64,000 nt of DNA from Anaeramoeba flamelloides (taxonomy: Eukaryota > Metamonada > Anaeramoebidae). The notes below the pieces were generated by a model that worked only from the letters and a program-made list of their open reading frames with translations, was not told the origin of the DNA and did no database searches. The stretch lies in assembly GCA_027625915.1 (NCBI GenBank), contig JANTQA010000012.1, positions 13,106,501 to 13,170,500 on the forward strand, written 5' to 3'. Positions 23,601 through 33,350 of this stretch are shown here, one piece after another (position 1 is the stretch's first letter; every line of letters begins with the position of its first letter). Made by a program: the position numbers and the translations under genes.

Positions 23601-26600
23601 CTTTTTTTATTACATAAAATTATGATAACTTTGAAAAAATAATTTACAAAAGAAGTATAACTGAAATCCAATGTATATTTTTGGCTAACTTTAATTTTAT
23701 GTATTTAAATTTTCCTTGTAGTGTAAGGGACTAGTAACTCTTATTTATTTTTTTCCCCAGTTGTAATAGAGCAATTCTTTACACAGAGTACAATTAAACC
23801 TCGATATGCAACTTAATTTGTCAACTTTAGAGACATGAATTATCATTTTTAAAGAATTTTCATTTTTTTTTCATGTTAAATCACTACAAGGAAAATTTAA
23901 ATACATAAAATTAAAGTTAGCCAAAAATATACATTGGATTTCAGTTATACTTCTTTTGTAAATTATTTTTTCAAAGTTATCATAATTTTATGTAATAAAA
24001 AAAGGATAGCTATTAAACTCATGAAAATACGAATACCCCCCTTTTCAAAAATACCGACTTTTGAAAAAAACACCTATTTTTGGGGTATTTTTTTATTGGA
24101 AAAAGTTGAAATGAATTAATTTTTGATTGAACATTAAGATTGAAAAAAGAATATATGTTAAAGCAATTTGCAGAAAAAAATCGGGAACGTATATAAAAAC
24201 TCAAACATGGAAAAAAATAAAATGATAAAAAATATTCCAAAAACAGATAAAAAAATCAGATTTTCAATTTAATTTAGCGATATCTTTTGATTGGAATATT
24301 TTGTGTTATTTTGAAATTGAAAAATATGTTTTTTTTAGACTATTTTAAAAAATACTTGAAAATTATCTCTCTACTAAGTCAATTAAAAAATTCAAAAATT
24401 TTACAATTAAAAAATGAAAAAAATATTACTGAAAAATTTCATTTTTTTTTCAATTCGTTTTAATATCTATTAAAATTGTAAACCTTTTTGAAAATTTTTA
24501 TGTATAATAATGTTTATTATATGGGTGTATTTCAAAAATACAAAATTTAGAGATTTTTTTTTGAAAAAATTTTCCTTGTCTTGATGTTAATTATATTTAA
24601 GGACTACGTTGTCAATTAACGAAATTGCCTCTATAGGATTTTGATCCAATCTCATTAAAATTATGAAGGCATGTTAATGAAGAAATTCTCCAATTTGGAT
24701 CAAAATAGCATTTTTCGTCTTTTTTTTTATGAAAAATGAACAAAAAAAAATAGATATGTAAACTCGAACAACACTTATTTCGGAACGTAAAAATGAAAAT
24801 GAAAAATAACCTCAATTTTCAGAGTTAAAAAATGAAGATCATTTTAAACATTCTTGATAAACTACTCTAACTTTAAAAGATCGCGTGTATATGAGTTTTG
24901 GCCATTGAGTAGCTTGAATTCTCACATTATCTCTCCGAAAATCAGAATATTATTTACAAAGGAGTTGTGGTTTTCTCTTTAGTTTTTTTTTGATTTTGGT
25001 TCCTTTGGTTCTTATTGTTTTTTCTTAGATTGAAGTTATCACAAAAACTTTTGGATATAGTATGAATCTATTTGATTGTTGGATAGAACCACCATTAATT
25101 AATACTCGAAACACTTGGTTCATTTTTATGGTACTTTTTTGATACAATTTTTTTTTTGTGCTTTGTTTCTATTGAAGAACTGAATTGTTAGTTTCAATAC
25201 AAATTAGGTTGGAGGTAGTGTTGGAAAGGTTTTGTGGAATTTTACATTGAAGGATCTAATGAAAAAAAAAATTTGGTAAAAACAAGACAAGTTTTTTTAT
25301 TTAAAAAAAAAATTATCATATTGGTTGAGAAAAAATGATCTTTCTTTTTTAGGAAATGAAGATTTTGGTGTATTTGGTCCAATACCAGAACAATTATAAG
25401 TGCTTCTTCTCAAATGTGTCTTTGTTTTAAAATAACAAAGAATAATTCCTCGAAAATTATCAATTTTCTCTATTTTGACCTTTTAAGTGGAAATGAAAAA
25501 CCATCTAAAATTAACTCACAAATCAAAAATAATCCTAAGTAATTCTCAACAAGTCCAAATTGTTTTCATTTTTCACCATGAAAGAAATTTTCTCAAAAAG
25601 TTGTTTTTTCCCAGGCTTTTTTTTTAATTTTTTGATATCACAGATCAGTCGATTTAGTACATTTTTTCCTTCTTAGATCTTACTAATTAAATATTTGTGA
25701 GATTTGTCAACAATCAAACCCTTTCAGACATATACTTACATTGGTTTTTCAATTGCAAACGTGATAGTTAAATAAAAAGGATCTGATCATTTTTGATTTG
25801 GATTTTTGGATCAAAACAGAAAAAAGAAAAATTTGCAAAGACTTTTTTATTTTTATCAGACCTCACTTTTAGTAGTTTCTGAGAGATTTTTCATGAACAT
25901 ATAACTTTGAAACTTTTATCTTTTTTTTAAATTATTCAAAAAAAAAAAATAAAATAAATCAATTAAACCCTTAAAGATCTCAAAAAAAAATTGATTATTT
26001 ATTTTATTCATAAATATTTATTTAATTTTTTAAAACTTTGAAAGATAAAAAGTATAGTTTTGAAAAAAATACCAGGACCTGGAAATAAGACCTGAAAAGA
26101 TTTTTAATAGTTAATATTTCAGAAATTGATGTGTAATTGCTGAATAATTTCTTTAATTTATGAATAAAACTTTTAAAAATATAACTAATCACTTATTAAA
26201 ATGATGATTAATTAAATTTCACTTGTTCAAAACACAATTAAATTAATCATAAAAAAAGAATAAAAAAGATCATTTTCCGGATTCATAACAAACCTCTAGA
26301 AGACTCTATTTTTTTTTTTTTTTTTTTAAAAAGTAGATCTACTTTAGGTTATCCAACAATTAAATGGGTATTCTAGATACACTTCACTATAATGAACTTT
26401 ATCTAGGTTTATTACTAGGTTCATAAAAAAATTGTTTATTTATAAAAATGAATTTGATTTTAAATAAAAGAAATTTCACTACAATTTTCACAAGATTCAC
26501 CTTTAAAAATCTTATCGGGTATTATTATCCTTATGCATATAATATGATGTTTTAAACTTTGTTTATATCAAAATTACCAAAAAAAAATTCCCAAAATATT

Positions 26601-28523
26601 ATTATTTTTTTAGTAATTGTTGTTTGAAGGTCAAATAAGAAAAAGATAGATGTATATACTCAAAGAATAGTTGATATCCGTTTGAAATAAAACTAATAAT
26701 TCCATTTCATCGATCTATTTATATATATATTGCCTTAAAAATTGAAAAATTGGAAATCTTAGAGTAATATTGTAAAAAAAAACATTTATTGTTTTGATAT
26801 TTAATTAGAAGATTAAAGAAAATTCCAATATAAATCAATATGATTTTTCTACAATCATTCTCGCTATTTCAGTGGCATTTAAATAATATTTCCTTTCCAA
26901 ATAACTATCGATCTTTCATTAAAAAAAAAATTACAAATGAATTAGATGTATCAAAAAAATCTAACAAAAAATGTGTTAAAATGATTTTAATTTTGAAATT
27001 TCCAAAATTGAAATTTTTTCTTCTATTATCCATTCAAACACTTCAAAATAAATATAATTTGTATATTACAATTGTGCCCCTTTGATTGGAAGATATTTTT
27101 TGTTGATTCTATTCAAATTTTATTTATACTTTTTTTCAAAAAATTCTATTTGTAATTCGAAAAAAAACGATTTTCTCTGCAAATATTTCTACTTTATTTA
27201 ATAATAATAATTTTTTTTTTCTTTTTTTTTTCATACCTTTTTAACAATATTATAATTTTCTAGATTCTGACTTTTTTTATAATTTCTAGAATTTATTTAA
27301 ATTTAATTGAATTATTCAAAGCAAAATTATTTAAATTTGTAAATTCATGAATTAATTTATTGTTCAAAATAAAGAAAGAAAATTTAAATAGAATATATAA
27401 TAGAAAATTATTCAATACAAATAATTATTTTTAAATTAAATTAAATCGATAAACAAATTACTATTTGTTGCAAAATAAATGGAACAAAATTTTCATTCAG
27501 CTTTCCAAAAAAGGTGTTACAATTATCTAAAATTTCAATTTTTTAATTCAATAAACCGGTTTAAATTATTAATCTCACTTATAGAATTGGAGGTTTTGAG
27601 GGTTTGATTTAATTCGCGAGGGGTGTGATTATTTTGGAAAATGAATGAAAATTTTGATCTTTTTATTTAGCAATTAACAGTAGTGAAAATAAATTAGTAA
27701 ATACAAAATAAAAATAAATCAAAGCAAGCAAAATTACATAAAATATTAATTATCATTCTAATTTTTAATTTTATATTTTCTCAAATTTAAAATTTATTTA
27801 TTCTAAAATTATTTTTAATCAGACAAAACTTTACGATTGTGGGATTTAACAAACGGGGGGTGCATACGGAAATTTCTTGGCCACACGGGTGAAGTTCTCT
27901 CTGTCGCCTTTTCTCCTGAAAACAGACATATCTTATCAGGTTCAAGAGACAAGACAATTAGAATTTGGAACACATTAGGAAACTGTAAATATATTTTTCA
28001 TGATCAGAGTTCACACAGCGATTGGGTAAGCTCTGTAAAATTTTTACCAATTCCGCAATCATACACCTTATTTTCCTCTTCATACGATAAAACTGTCAAA
28101 ATGTGGGACTTAAAAAAATGCAAATTAGAAAAAAATCTCTTTGGGCACACTGAACAGGTCAATTGTATTGACGTTTCACCAGATGGTTCCCTCTGTGCAT
28201 CAGGTGGAAAAGATGGAAAGGCGATCCTTTGGGATCTTGAAAGGAAGGAAGGACTTAAAGTTCTTGACGTTGGTGAAGAAGTCAGCGCATTATCATTTTC
28301 CCCAAACGGACTTTGGTTAGCTACTGCTTCACGAAATGGAATCAAAATCTGGCAAATTGATCAAGATTGTTTACTTGCTGAATTAAACGACAAACATAAA
28401 GTTGATAAACAGGAAACCAAGCCAAGACCAATCTCGCTTGCATGGGGCCATGATGGAAACACACTTTTTGTTGGTTATACAGATAACAAAATTAGAGTTT
28501 GGGTTGTTGGCTCTGAAAACTAA
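20601..28523 (+). CDS. RACK1: RACK1 (receptor for activated C kinase 1), WD40 scaffold; three exons
   Basis: The exons are 20,601-20,715, 20,846-21,001 and 27,823-28,523, totalling 972 bases, one frame and 323 aa, the usual RACK1 length. Seven WD repeats can be counted, for example [88 protein letters not shown] and [24 protein letters not shown]1 sits on the 40S ribosomal subunit near the mRNA exit and also scaffolds PKC and other kinases. Both introns are GT-AG and split the Asp codon of the S(S/R)D motif in repeats 1 and 2 after its first base. Intron 1 is 130 bases; intron 2 is 6,821 bases and filled with mobile elements. The TAA is followed in the same frame by an acidic, lysine-tailed open stretch (see the entry at 28,524). 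Confidence 0.93.
21115..22321 (+). mobile_element. TIR element family B, copy 2 (in RACK1 intron 2)
   Basis: About 1.2 kb, with ends TTAAGGTGGTAAGTACATTTT and AAAATGTGCCTACTTCCTTA in inverted relation. It is collinear with 58,053-59,260, sharing TTTGGTCTTCTAAAAGAAA, AATAGGCTTTTAT, TCATTCTTGATTTC and TTTGTAACTGTTTTTTGATT. Several 60-90 codon frames occur in it, but none is shared intact with the other copy, so it looks non-coding. Immediately after its right end the CACTA-like array begins. Confidence 0.7.
22326..23028 (+). mobile_element. CACTA-like TIR element family A, copy 1
   Basis: 703 bp from CACTACAAGGAAAATTT to AAATTTTCCTTGTAGTG, a perfect terminal inverted repeat of 17 bases. The outer CACTACAAG-AAAA closely resembles the termini of plant En/Spm (CACTA) transposons. 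The interior is AT-rich and includes a GGGGGGTATTCG tract. There is no transposase reading frame, so it is a non-autonomous, MITE-like element. It abuts a second copy directly. Confidence 0.75.
23029..23723 (+). mobile_element. CACTA-like TIR element family A, copy 2 (tandem)
   Basis: About 695 bp, nearly the same sequence and orientation as copy 1, sharing the junction GTAGTGTACAAGG. The outermost bases of its left end are therefore lost or merged with copy 1. The right end is the intact TTTTCCTTGTAGTG. The direct abutment suggests insertion of one element into the end of another or a tandem duplication. Confidence 0.72.
23882..24583 (-). mobile_element. CACTA-like TIR element family A, copy 3 (inverted)
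   Basis: 702 bp beginning CACTACAAGGAAAATTTAAA. It is the reverse complement of copy 2 over its full length; the last bases (CCTTGTCTTG) differ slightly from the perfect end. With copy 2 it forms two arms of about 0.7 kb around a spacer of 158 bases, inside the RACK1 intron. There is no coding capacity beyond chance frames of 60-73 codons mirrored between copies. Confidence 0.72.
24600..24790. repeat. Hairpin-containing repeat shared with 34.1 kb
   Basis: It includes TAGGATTTTGATCCAATCTC and, 50 bases on, TTTGGATCAAAATAG, an imperfect inverted pair. The segment GATTTTGATCC..TCTCATTAAA..TGAAGG..ATG recurs at about 34,138-34,180. It is probably a small dispersed repeat with unclear borders. 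Confidence 0.35.
24815..25400 (+). repeat. Dispersed segment family E, copy 3 (in RACK1 intron 2)
   Basis: On the minus strand, 24,815-25,060 matches the first half of copies 1 and 2 (AAAGTTAGAG, CACAACTC, CTAAAGAGAAAACC). On the plus strand, 25,190-25,400 matches the coding-like half of copy 2: [14 protein letters not shown], an intron-like GTAAAA..CTTTTTTAG, then [15 protein letters not shown] and a stop. Equivalent residues in copy 2 are VGNVLKNFSSKDLM and GNGNFGGLGTLPNPL. Conservation at the amino-acid level with the same intron position argues that this was once translated. Confidence 0.42.
26062..26535 (-). mobile_element. TIR element family C, copy 2 (in RACK1 intron 2)
   Basis: About 474 bp, inverted relative to copies 1 and 3. 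The left end CCAGGACCTGGAAATAAGACC leads into a GATTTTTAATAG arm; the right end is TTTAAAAATCTTATCGGGTA. The reverse complement of the interior carries AGTAATAAACCTA, AAAGTTCAT, GTGTATCTAGAATAC and AGTAGATC in the same order as copy 3. Confidence 0.6.
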
Positions 28524-28649
28524 AAATATCAAGTTGAAATCAACATTGGTGATGACAAACAAGAAGATGAAGATTATGATGAAGAAGAAAATAAAAAAGC
28601 TGGTAAAAAAAAAAAAAAAAGCTATATCCTACTTCTTCAACTATTTTTT
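28524..28649 (+). other. In-frame acidic tail after the RACK1 stop codon
   Basis: Directly after the RACK1 TAA (28,521-28,523) the same frame stays open for about 42 codons: KYQVEINIGDDKQEDEDYDE, then a Lys-rich segment and a T-rich end before the next TAA. The first 30 codons have coding-like composition unlike other 3' flanks in this window. Possible explanations are translational read-through, a recent nonsense change in a formerly longer protein, or an alternative 3' exon. RACK1 normally ends at about the position of the TAA, so the short form is complete by itself. Confidence 0.4.
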
Positions 28650-29963
28650 TTTTAAATAAAATCAATCAATCAAATCAAACAAGTTTAATCTATTTTCCTT
28701 TGTATAAAAAAAAATTTTTTTTAAATCACTTTTTATCGATTTATGATATGCTAACAAATATAATTTTTTTTTAAAGAGAAATAAACTACTTATTTTTTTC
28801 GGGTGGAAAAAATAAATAAAAAGTATTTTTGAACATGAAAGTGGTGGTTAAAGTTTTTTAATTTGATTAATAATCAAAGTTTTCAAGGCGTTAATCCACG
28901 CAAATAATAACATCTCTTTAGTAACCACTAAATTACTTTTATTGAAAAATTAACTTCTTTGAGTCAGTGGGTTAAAATAGATAAAATTACTTTATTATTG
29001 AATATAATTTGATTCTTTAATAAATTAATTCTTATTTTCTTAATAATAATTTATATTAGATAACCATGAACAAATGTAATAAATAATAATTGCTTTTTGG
29101 TTTTGGTATTTTGACTCAAATTATTATGGTAAAAATGAATTGTATAAATGAAAAGGAATTCAGGTAATACCTTGATTTTTTAATGAAAACTGTATTTCAT
29201 GCATTGAGATCCAATTCAAAGACTTTTTATACTCACAATTTGTTCGCAAAGTTTTTTACTTTTCTCTCTTATAGCTAATACTAGAATGCGTATAAGGTAA
29301 TAATATATGTATGATAATTTAATTAAAAATTTTTGAATTGGTTAAAATAGTTAAAATAATAAGAATACTACTCATTCATTCAATTTTTAAATAATTTTGT
29401 TTAATTGAATAATAGTCGAATTTTTTTCTTTTTTTTTTTGTGTGTTTTAGTTCTTTTTCATTTTTTCAAATTATTATTATCTTTTGAAAAGATGTAATTG
29501 GTTTTTTGGAAGATTGGTCAAAGTTAAAGTAGGGTTGAATTATAGAAAAATACAATAATAAAATTAGACGGTAGAGCTTTATTAAGCAAATATAATATTA
29601 AAAATTTTAAGTTAGATAAAATTACTACTTTTAATTATCCTTTCATAATTAATTATAAAGTTTATTGATAATGTAAAAAAAATTTGAAAGGTTCAAATAA
29701 TTGTGGCTATTGTATTTATTGTTGTTAGTGGTACTATGATTTTTAAAAAGTCTCTAGTCAAGAAAAAAAGGTATATTTCAAGTAAAAATTTTAAATTGAT
29801 GTGATTATGAATTTCTCTTTAAATTAACTTTAGTGTATTTTTTTGAATAGACAATAAATAATAGTTTTTAAAATGTTTGACTTCTCTAAAAAAAAAAAAT
29901 AAAAATAATGAAAAAAAAATTACTCATTCTAAATATATTCCATGGTCGATGTTTTATGAAATA

Positions 29964-30268
29964 CAAAAGAATAGAGAAAAAATCATGGGTTTTTTACTCT
30001 ATTCTTTTGTTTTCTGAAAACCAGTCGAACGTGTACTTAAAGTGCCACCAAGTGCCGAGGGGTGTGGTTAAATATCATAGAGCGCCAATAAAGTGTCCTC
30101 GATTTTTTATAATTTAAACGAATGGAGAAAAATCAAATATTTTACTCAACTCTTTTGAATTCTGGTCGAGCTAACAAAAAATGTCCTTGAAGTACATAGG
30201 GTTTCCCGAATTTAAAAGAATTGAGTTAAATCTTTGATTTTTCTTGATCCTTTTGAACTCTGGAAAAC
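29964..30268. repeat. Dispersed hairpin repeats (family J), copies 2-4
   Basis: There are three hairpins at about 29,964-30,021, 30,111-30,168 and 30,210-30,268. Each has a left arm like AAAAGAAT(A/T)GAG(A/T)(A/T)AAATC and a right arm ending (A/C)TCTTTTGAATTCTGG or close. Between them are CTTAAAGTGCC, AAAGTGTCC and AATGTCCTTGAAGTAC, so a longer unit of about 100-150 bases is repeated. A fourth lone copy lies at 3971-4032. Confidence 0.55.
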
Positions 30269-30709
30269 CCTAGGGCTTTCAATATTTATCATCAGTTATT
30301 TTTTTTTCTCGATTTTTTTTTTGAGAGGAGTACAGCATTTTAAAAACTATGATTTATTGTCTATTCAAAAAAATACACTAAAGTTAATTTTAATTGAAAT
30401 TCATTGTCAGATATATTTAGAATTTTTATTTGAAATAAACCTTTTTTTCTTGACTAGAGACTTTTTAAAAATCATTAAACTACTAAAGTAACAATAAATT
30501 CAACAACTTCAAGATTTTTAAGAACTGATATCTTGATTATATTGTGAATAAACTCTATTAACATGGATGAAATGATAATTAAAGAAAGTAATTTGTCTAA
30601 CTTGGACTTTACAATTTTATTTTTTCTTATTTATGCACTTTAAAATAAAATGATGTACTTTTTTTTTTCTTCTTTTTCGAACACAACATTTTAATAAGTA
30701 ACCAATAGT

Positions 30710-31048
30710 CTATCTATGGTGAAATGCTAGTTGAGTGTAAACTCCTTGATATTTTGAGAATGTTTTAAATTCTTCTAAGGATTTGTTTAAATTGTTTTGA
30801 AAATTTTTTTCTAATTTTTCATAATTTATGTATTTTTTATGAACAAAAATTAGGATAAAATAAAGTCTTTTTTTTTGAGAAAAATTGTTTATGTGATACT
30901 TCTTTTTAAGTATATCTTTATCAAGAGCAAATCTTTGATAAAACAACCTGATATTAACATGTGTATATACCATCAGTTTCTTAGATCTTTCATGTTTAGG
31001 TTTTAAAGAAAAAAGAATTACAGTTTTTCTTTTGATACACACATTCAA
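30710..31048 (-). CDS. Unassigned 112-aa ORF
   Basis: A basic, Lys/Phe/Tyr-rich frame containing VNIRLFYQRFALDKDILKKK and KSLEEFKTFSKYQGVY. I recognise no family or motif. Its length is on the edge of what chance allows in DNA of this composition, and it has no nearby partner gene. It could be a fragment of a decayed element. This is a weak call. Confidence 0.2.
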   Translation of the reverse strand: MNVCIKRKTVILFSLKPKHERSKKLMVYTHVNIRLFYQRFALDKDILKKKYHINNFSQKKRLYFILIFVHKKYINYEKLEKNFQNNLNKSLEEFKTFSKYQGVYTQLAFHHR

Positions 31049-32468
31049 TAAAATCTAACCGATATGATCAGCAATTAGTTTAAATGTTTTTTGAATTGGT
31101 GTGTACCTAAAAAGATTTGTCAACAAAGAAAAGGTCATATTGTTTTCTGAAGTTTATTTTTGAATAAATTGTTGATCCAAAATCTTTTGTTTATTTTTTT
31201 TAGTATTAAAATCCGATTAAAAATTCAATGTTATTTGAACAAGCAATCTCAGAAATTACCAAGTGGTGATTGACAAAAATAAAAAATGTATTATAATTGT
31301 CCTTTTCATTTTTGGATGCCAAAACACAAACAAAACGAGTAAAAATCAAGATCTTTTTTCTAAAAAATACGAATTCTATATAAAATGAGAATTTGTTTCG
31401 ATAATGATGAAAAGGTGGTTTGTTCAACAAGTTAATTGGGTTTTTGAAAAACAAAGTTCTTTCAAGACTTTTGACAAAATTGTATTAAATCTGTGACTTT
31501 CAGAAAAAGTATCTATTTACAATTAGATACCAGGTTTTCCAAAGAAATGCAAAGGTTTATTTTGCAAGAAGTCATTTACATCAATGATCAAAGAGTTCGA
31601 CAATAAACAGTTTAGATCTTGTTTCTTAACCGTTCTACTCTTGTAAGAGAAATTCTACAAATGAAAAATCAATTTTGAGATATTACTGAAATGGTAAGAG
31701 TCTCTTTATTTTTAACCCTAAAAATTTTCAACAAAGTCCCTTCGTTATTTGAAATTTACTTCAAAAGTCATGGATTTTACTTTCATAAATTGATTTGAAC
31801 TCTGAAATAATATTCGATAGTGAGTTGGTTGTTTGAATTGGGACAAGGACAAGAAAAAGTTCAAATGAGGTGTAAAAAATGGCTGTGATCTCTAAAAATT
31901 AAAATTTTTTCAATAGGTATAACTTTCACTTTTCTAAAAAATAGAATTAAAAAACAGATTACTCTCATTTTTATTGTTGAGGAATCGTTATCCAAGAAGG
32001 TGTTTTTAAGAAAAATTCTTTTAAATGAGTCTTTCAAAATTACTTTTTTCTGCAAAATTCTAATTTCATTTCCATCAGGTATTTTTTATTGCACTTTTAT
32101 TGACACAGTAAATTGTGGAAAATTTGGAAAAAAAAAAGGTAAAGAACTTATGGATGTCAAAGGCAAATACAGTTCTATTGGAATTATTCATTTCTAATAT
32201 TTGACTCAAACCAATTTTTCATGTTTTTCTGCCAATTAAAGAATGCCTGAGGATCCAGGAAATACTTAAAAACAATTGGTTAGAGAATGCGTCCGAATCC
32301 AAAAAATTTGCTTTTTCCAAAAACCATGAGTCAAGGAAAATATTTTTATAAAATTACCAAACAAACCAAGCTACGGCCTGTCTTTGAAATTACACGTTTA
32401 CTATTCTCGTTAAAAAAGATTTCTCTCTTAAACAAAATCATTTTTTTCTCATTTACAAAAATCAAGTA

Positions 32469-33350
32469 ATGAAAATTCTTTTTTTCTTAGTGATTATTGG
32501 TTTAGTTTTTGCTAACCAAGCAATTATTGATGAAGTTAACTCCAAACAAAATTTATGGATTGCAGGGACAACTAAATTTTCTGATTGGAAAACCGAAGAT
32601 ATCAAAAGCTTTCTTAAAACTGATTTAAAATACAGCACACCATCTGACAGAGTTGACAACAGTTGGTCAACCGATCTTCCAGACAGTTACAATTTTGAAG
32701 AGGATTACGCACAATGTTCCGGACATGTTCAAAATCAAGCTAAATGTGGATCTTGTTGGGCTTTTGGAACAGCAACATCTTTCGCCAAAAGAAGATGCCG
32801 TGCTGGACTCGATACAGAATTAGTACTCTACTCCGAACAAGAACTTGTCTCTTGTGATAACAGCGATAGCGGGTGTAATGGTGGTAACCCCGAAATGGCA
32901 TGTGAATTTGTTGTAAACACAGGTCTCGTCTCATACGACTGTTTTCCTTACACTTCTGGTAATGGAAATAATGGACAATGTAAAAACGAATGTGTAACAG
33001 GAACATGGGATCCTAAAAAAATGGTTGCAGATAGTTGTACCGAATATCAAGGTGTCCAAGACATTGCTACTGCTATATACACAAAAGGCCCAGTCTGTTC
33101 CACAATGGAAGTCTACGCTGATTTTCTCCAATACAAAGGAGGTATTTATAAACACACCACTGGTGAATTGTTAGGTGGTCATGCTATCACAACCGTTGGT
33201 TGGGGTGTTGAAAATGATCAAGCATACTGGATCGTACAAAACTCTTGGGGAACAACATGGGGTGAAGACGGATTCTTCAGAATTGTTAGAGGAACCAATG
33301 ATTGTCAAATTGAAAATTTCGTTATCGCTGGTACCCCAGCAACTGACTAA
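32469..33350 (+). CDS. Cathepsin B-like papain-family (C1A) cysteine protease
   Basis: A 293-aa single-exon preproenzyme. Residues 1-15 (MKILFFLVIIGLVFA) are a clear signal peptide, and a short propeptide of about 55 residues follows. The mature domain begins near LPDSYNF (70-76). The oxyanion Gln is Q90 and the catalytic Cys is C96 in CGSCWAF; then come CNGGNPEMA, catalytic His H238 in GGHAITTVGWG and catalytic Asn N258 in QNSWGTTWGEDGFF. CSGHVQNQ and GPV-type spacing point to the cathepsin B branch. The His-His occluding loop of animal cathepsin B is not seen, since the segment around YTSGNGNNGQCKNEC is short. A secreted or lysosomal digestive role is likely. It resembles the short cathepsin B-like enzymes of anaerobic protists. 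Codon use is less AT-extreme than its flanks, consistent with high expression. Confidence 0.93.
   Translation: MKILFFLVIIGLVFANQAIIDEVNSKQNLWIAGTTKFSDWKTEDIKSFLKTDLKYSTPSDRVDNSWSTDLPDSYNFEEDYAQCSGHVQNQAKCGSCWAFGTATSFAKRRCRAGLDTELVLYSEQELVSCDNSDSGCNGGNPEMACEFVVNTGLVSYDCFPYTSGNGNNGQCKNECVTGTWDPKKMVADSCTEYQGVQDIATAIYTKGPVCSTMEVYADFLQYKGGIYKHTTGELLGGHAITTVGWGVENDQAYWIVQNSWGTTWGEDGFFRIVRGTNDCQIENFVIAGTPATD

Larger units (their letters stand above)
28650..32468. other. Gene-poor region between RACK1 and the cysteine protease
   Basis: About 3.8 kb. It holds three copies of the family J hairpin (29.96-30.27 kb), a 112-codon unassigned frame (30,710-31,048, minus) and a short coding-like patch at about 31,490-31,583 (KKYLFTIRYQVFQRNAKVYF). 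The 190 bases before 32,469 are less AT-rich and presumably hold the protease promoter and leader. Nothing else is supportable. Confidence 0.4.

Noticed and set aside
22436-24240. Several 60-73 codon frames in the CACTA-like elements, mirrored between copies
   Set aside because: They recur only because the elements are repeats; no transposase motif and no consistent length among copies.
27837-28523. Treating the 228-codon frame as a separate WD40 gene
   Set aside because: Its first repeat is incomplete, and exons at 20,601 and 20,846 supply the missing WD repeats in frame to give a full seven-blade RACK1.
28402-28659. 85-codon plus-strand frame at the RACK1 3' end
   Set aside because: It is a +1 frame shadow; the RACK1 frame itself is the one with conserved content.
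32740-33155. Antisense frames in the cysteine protease
   Set aside because: Shadow frames of a strongly identified gene.
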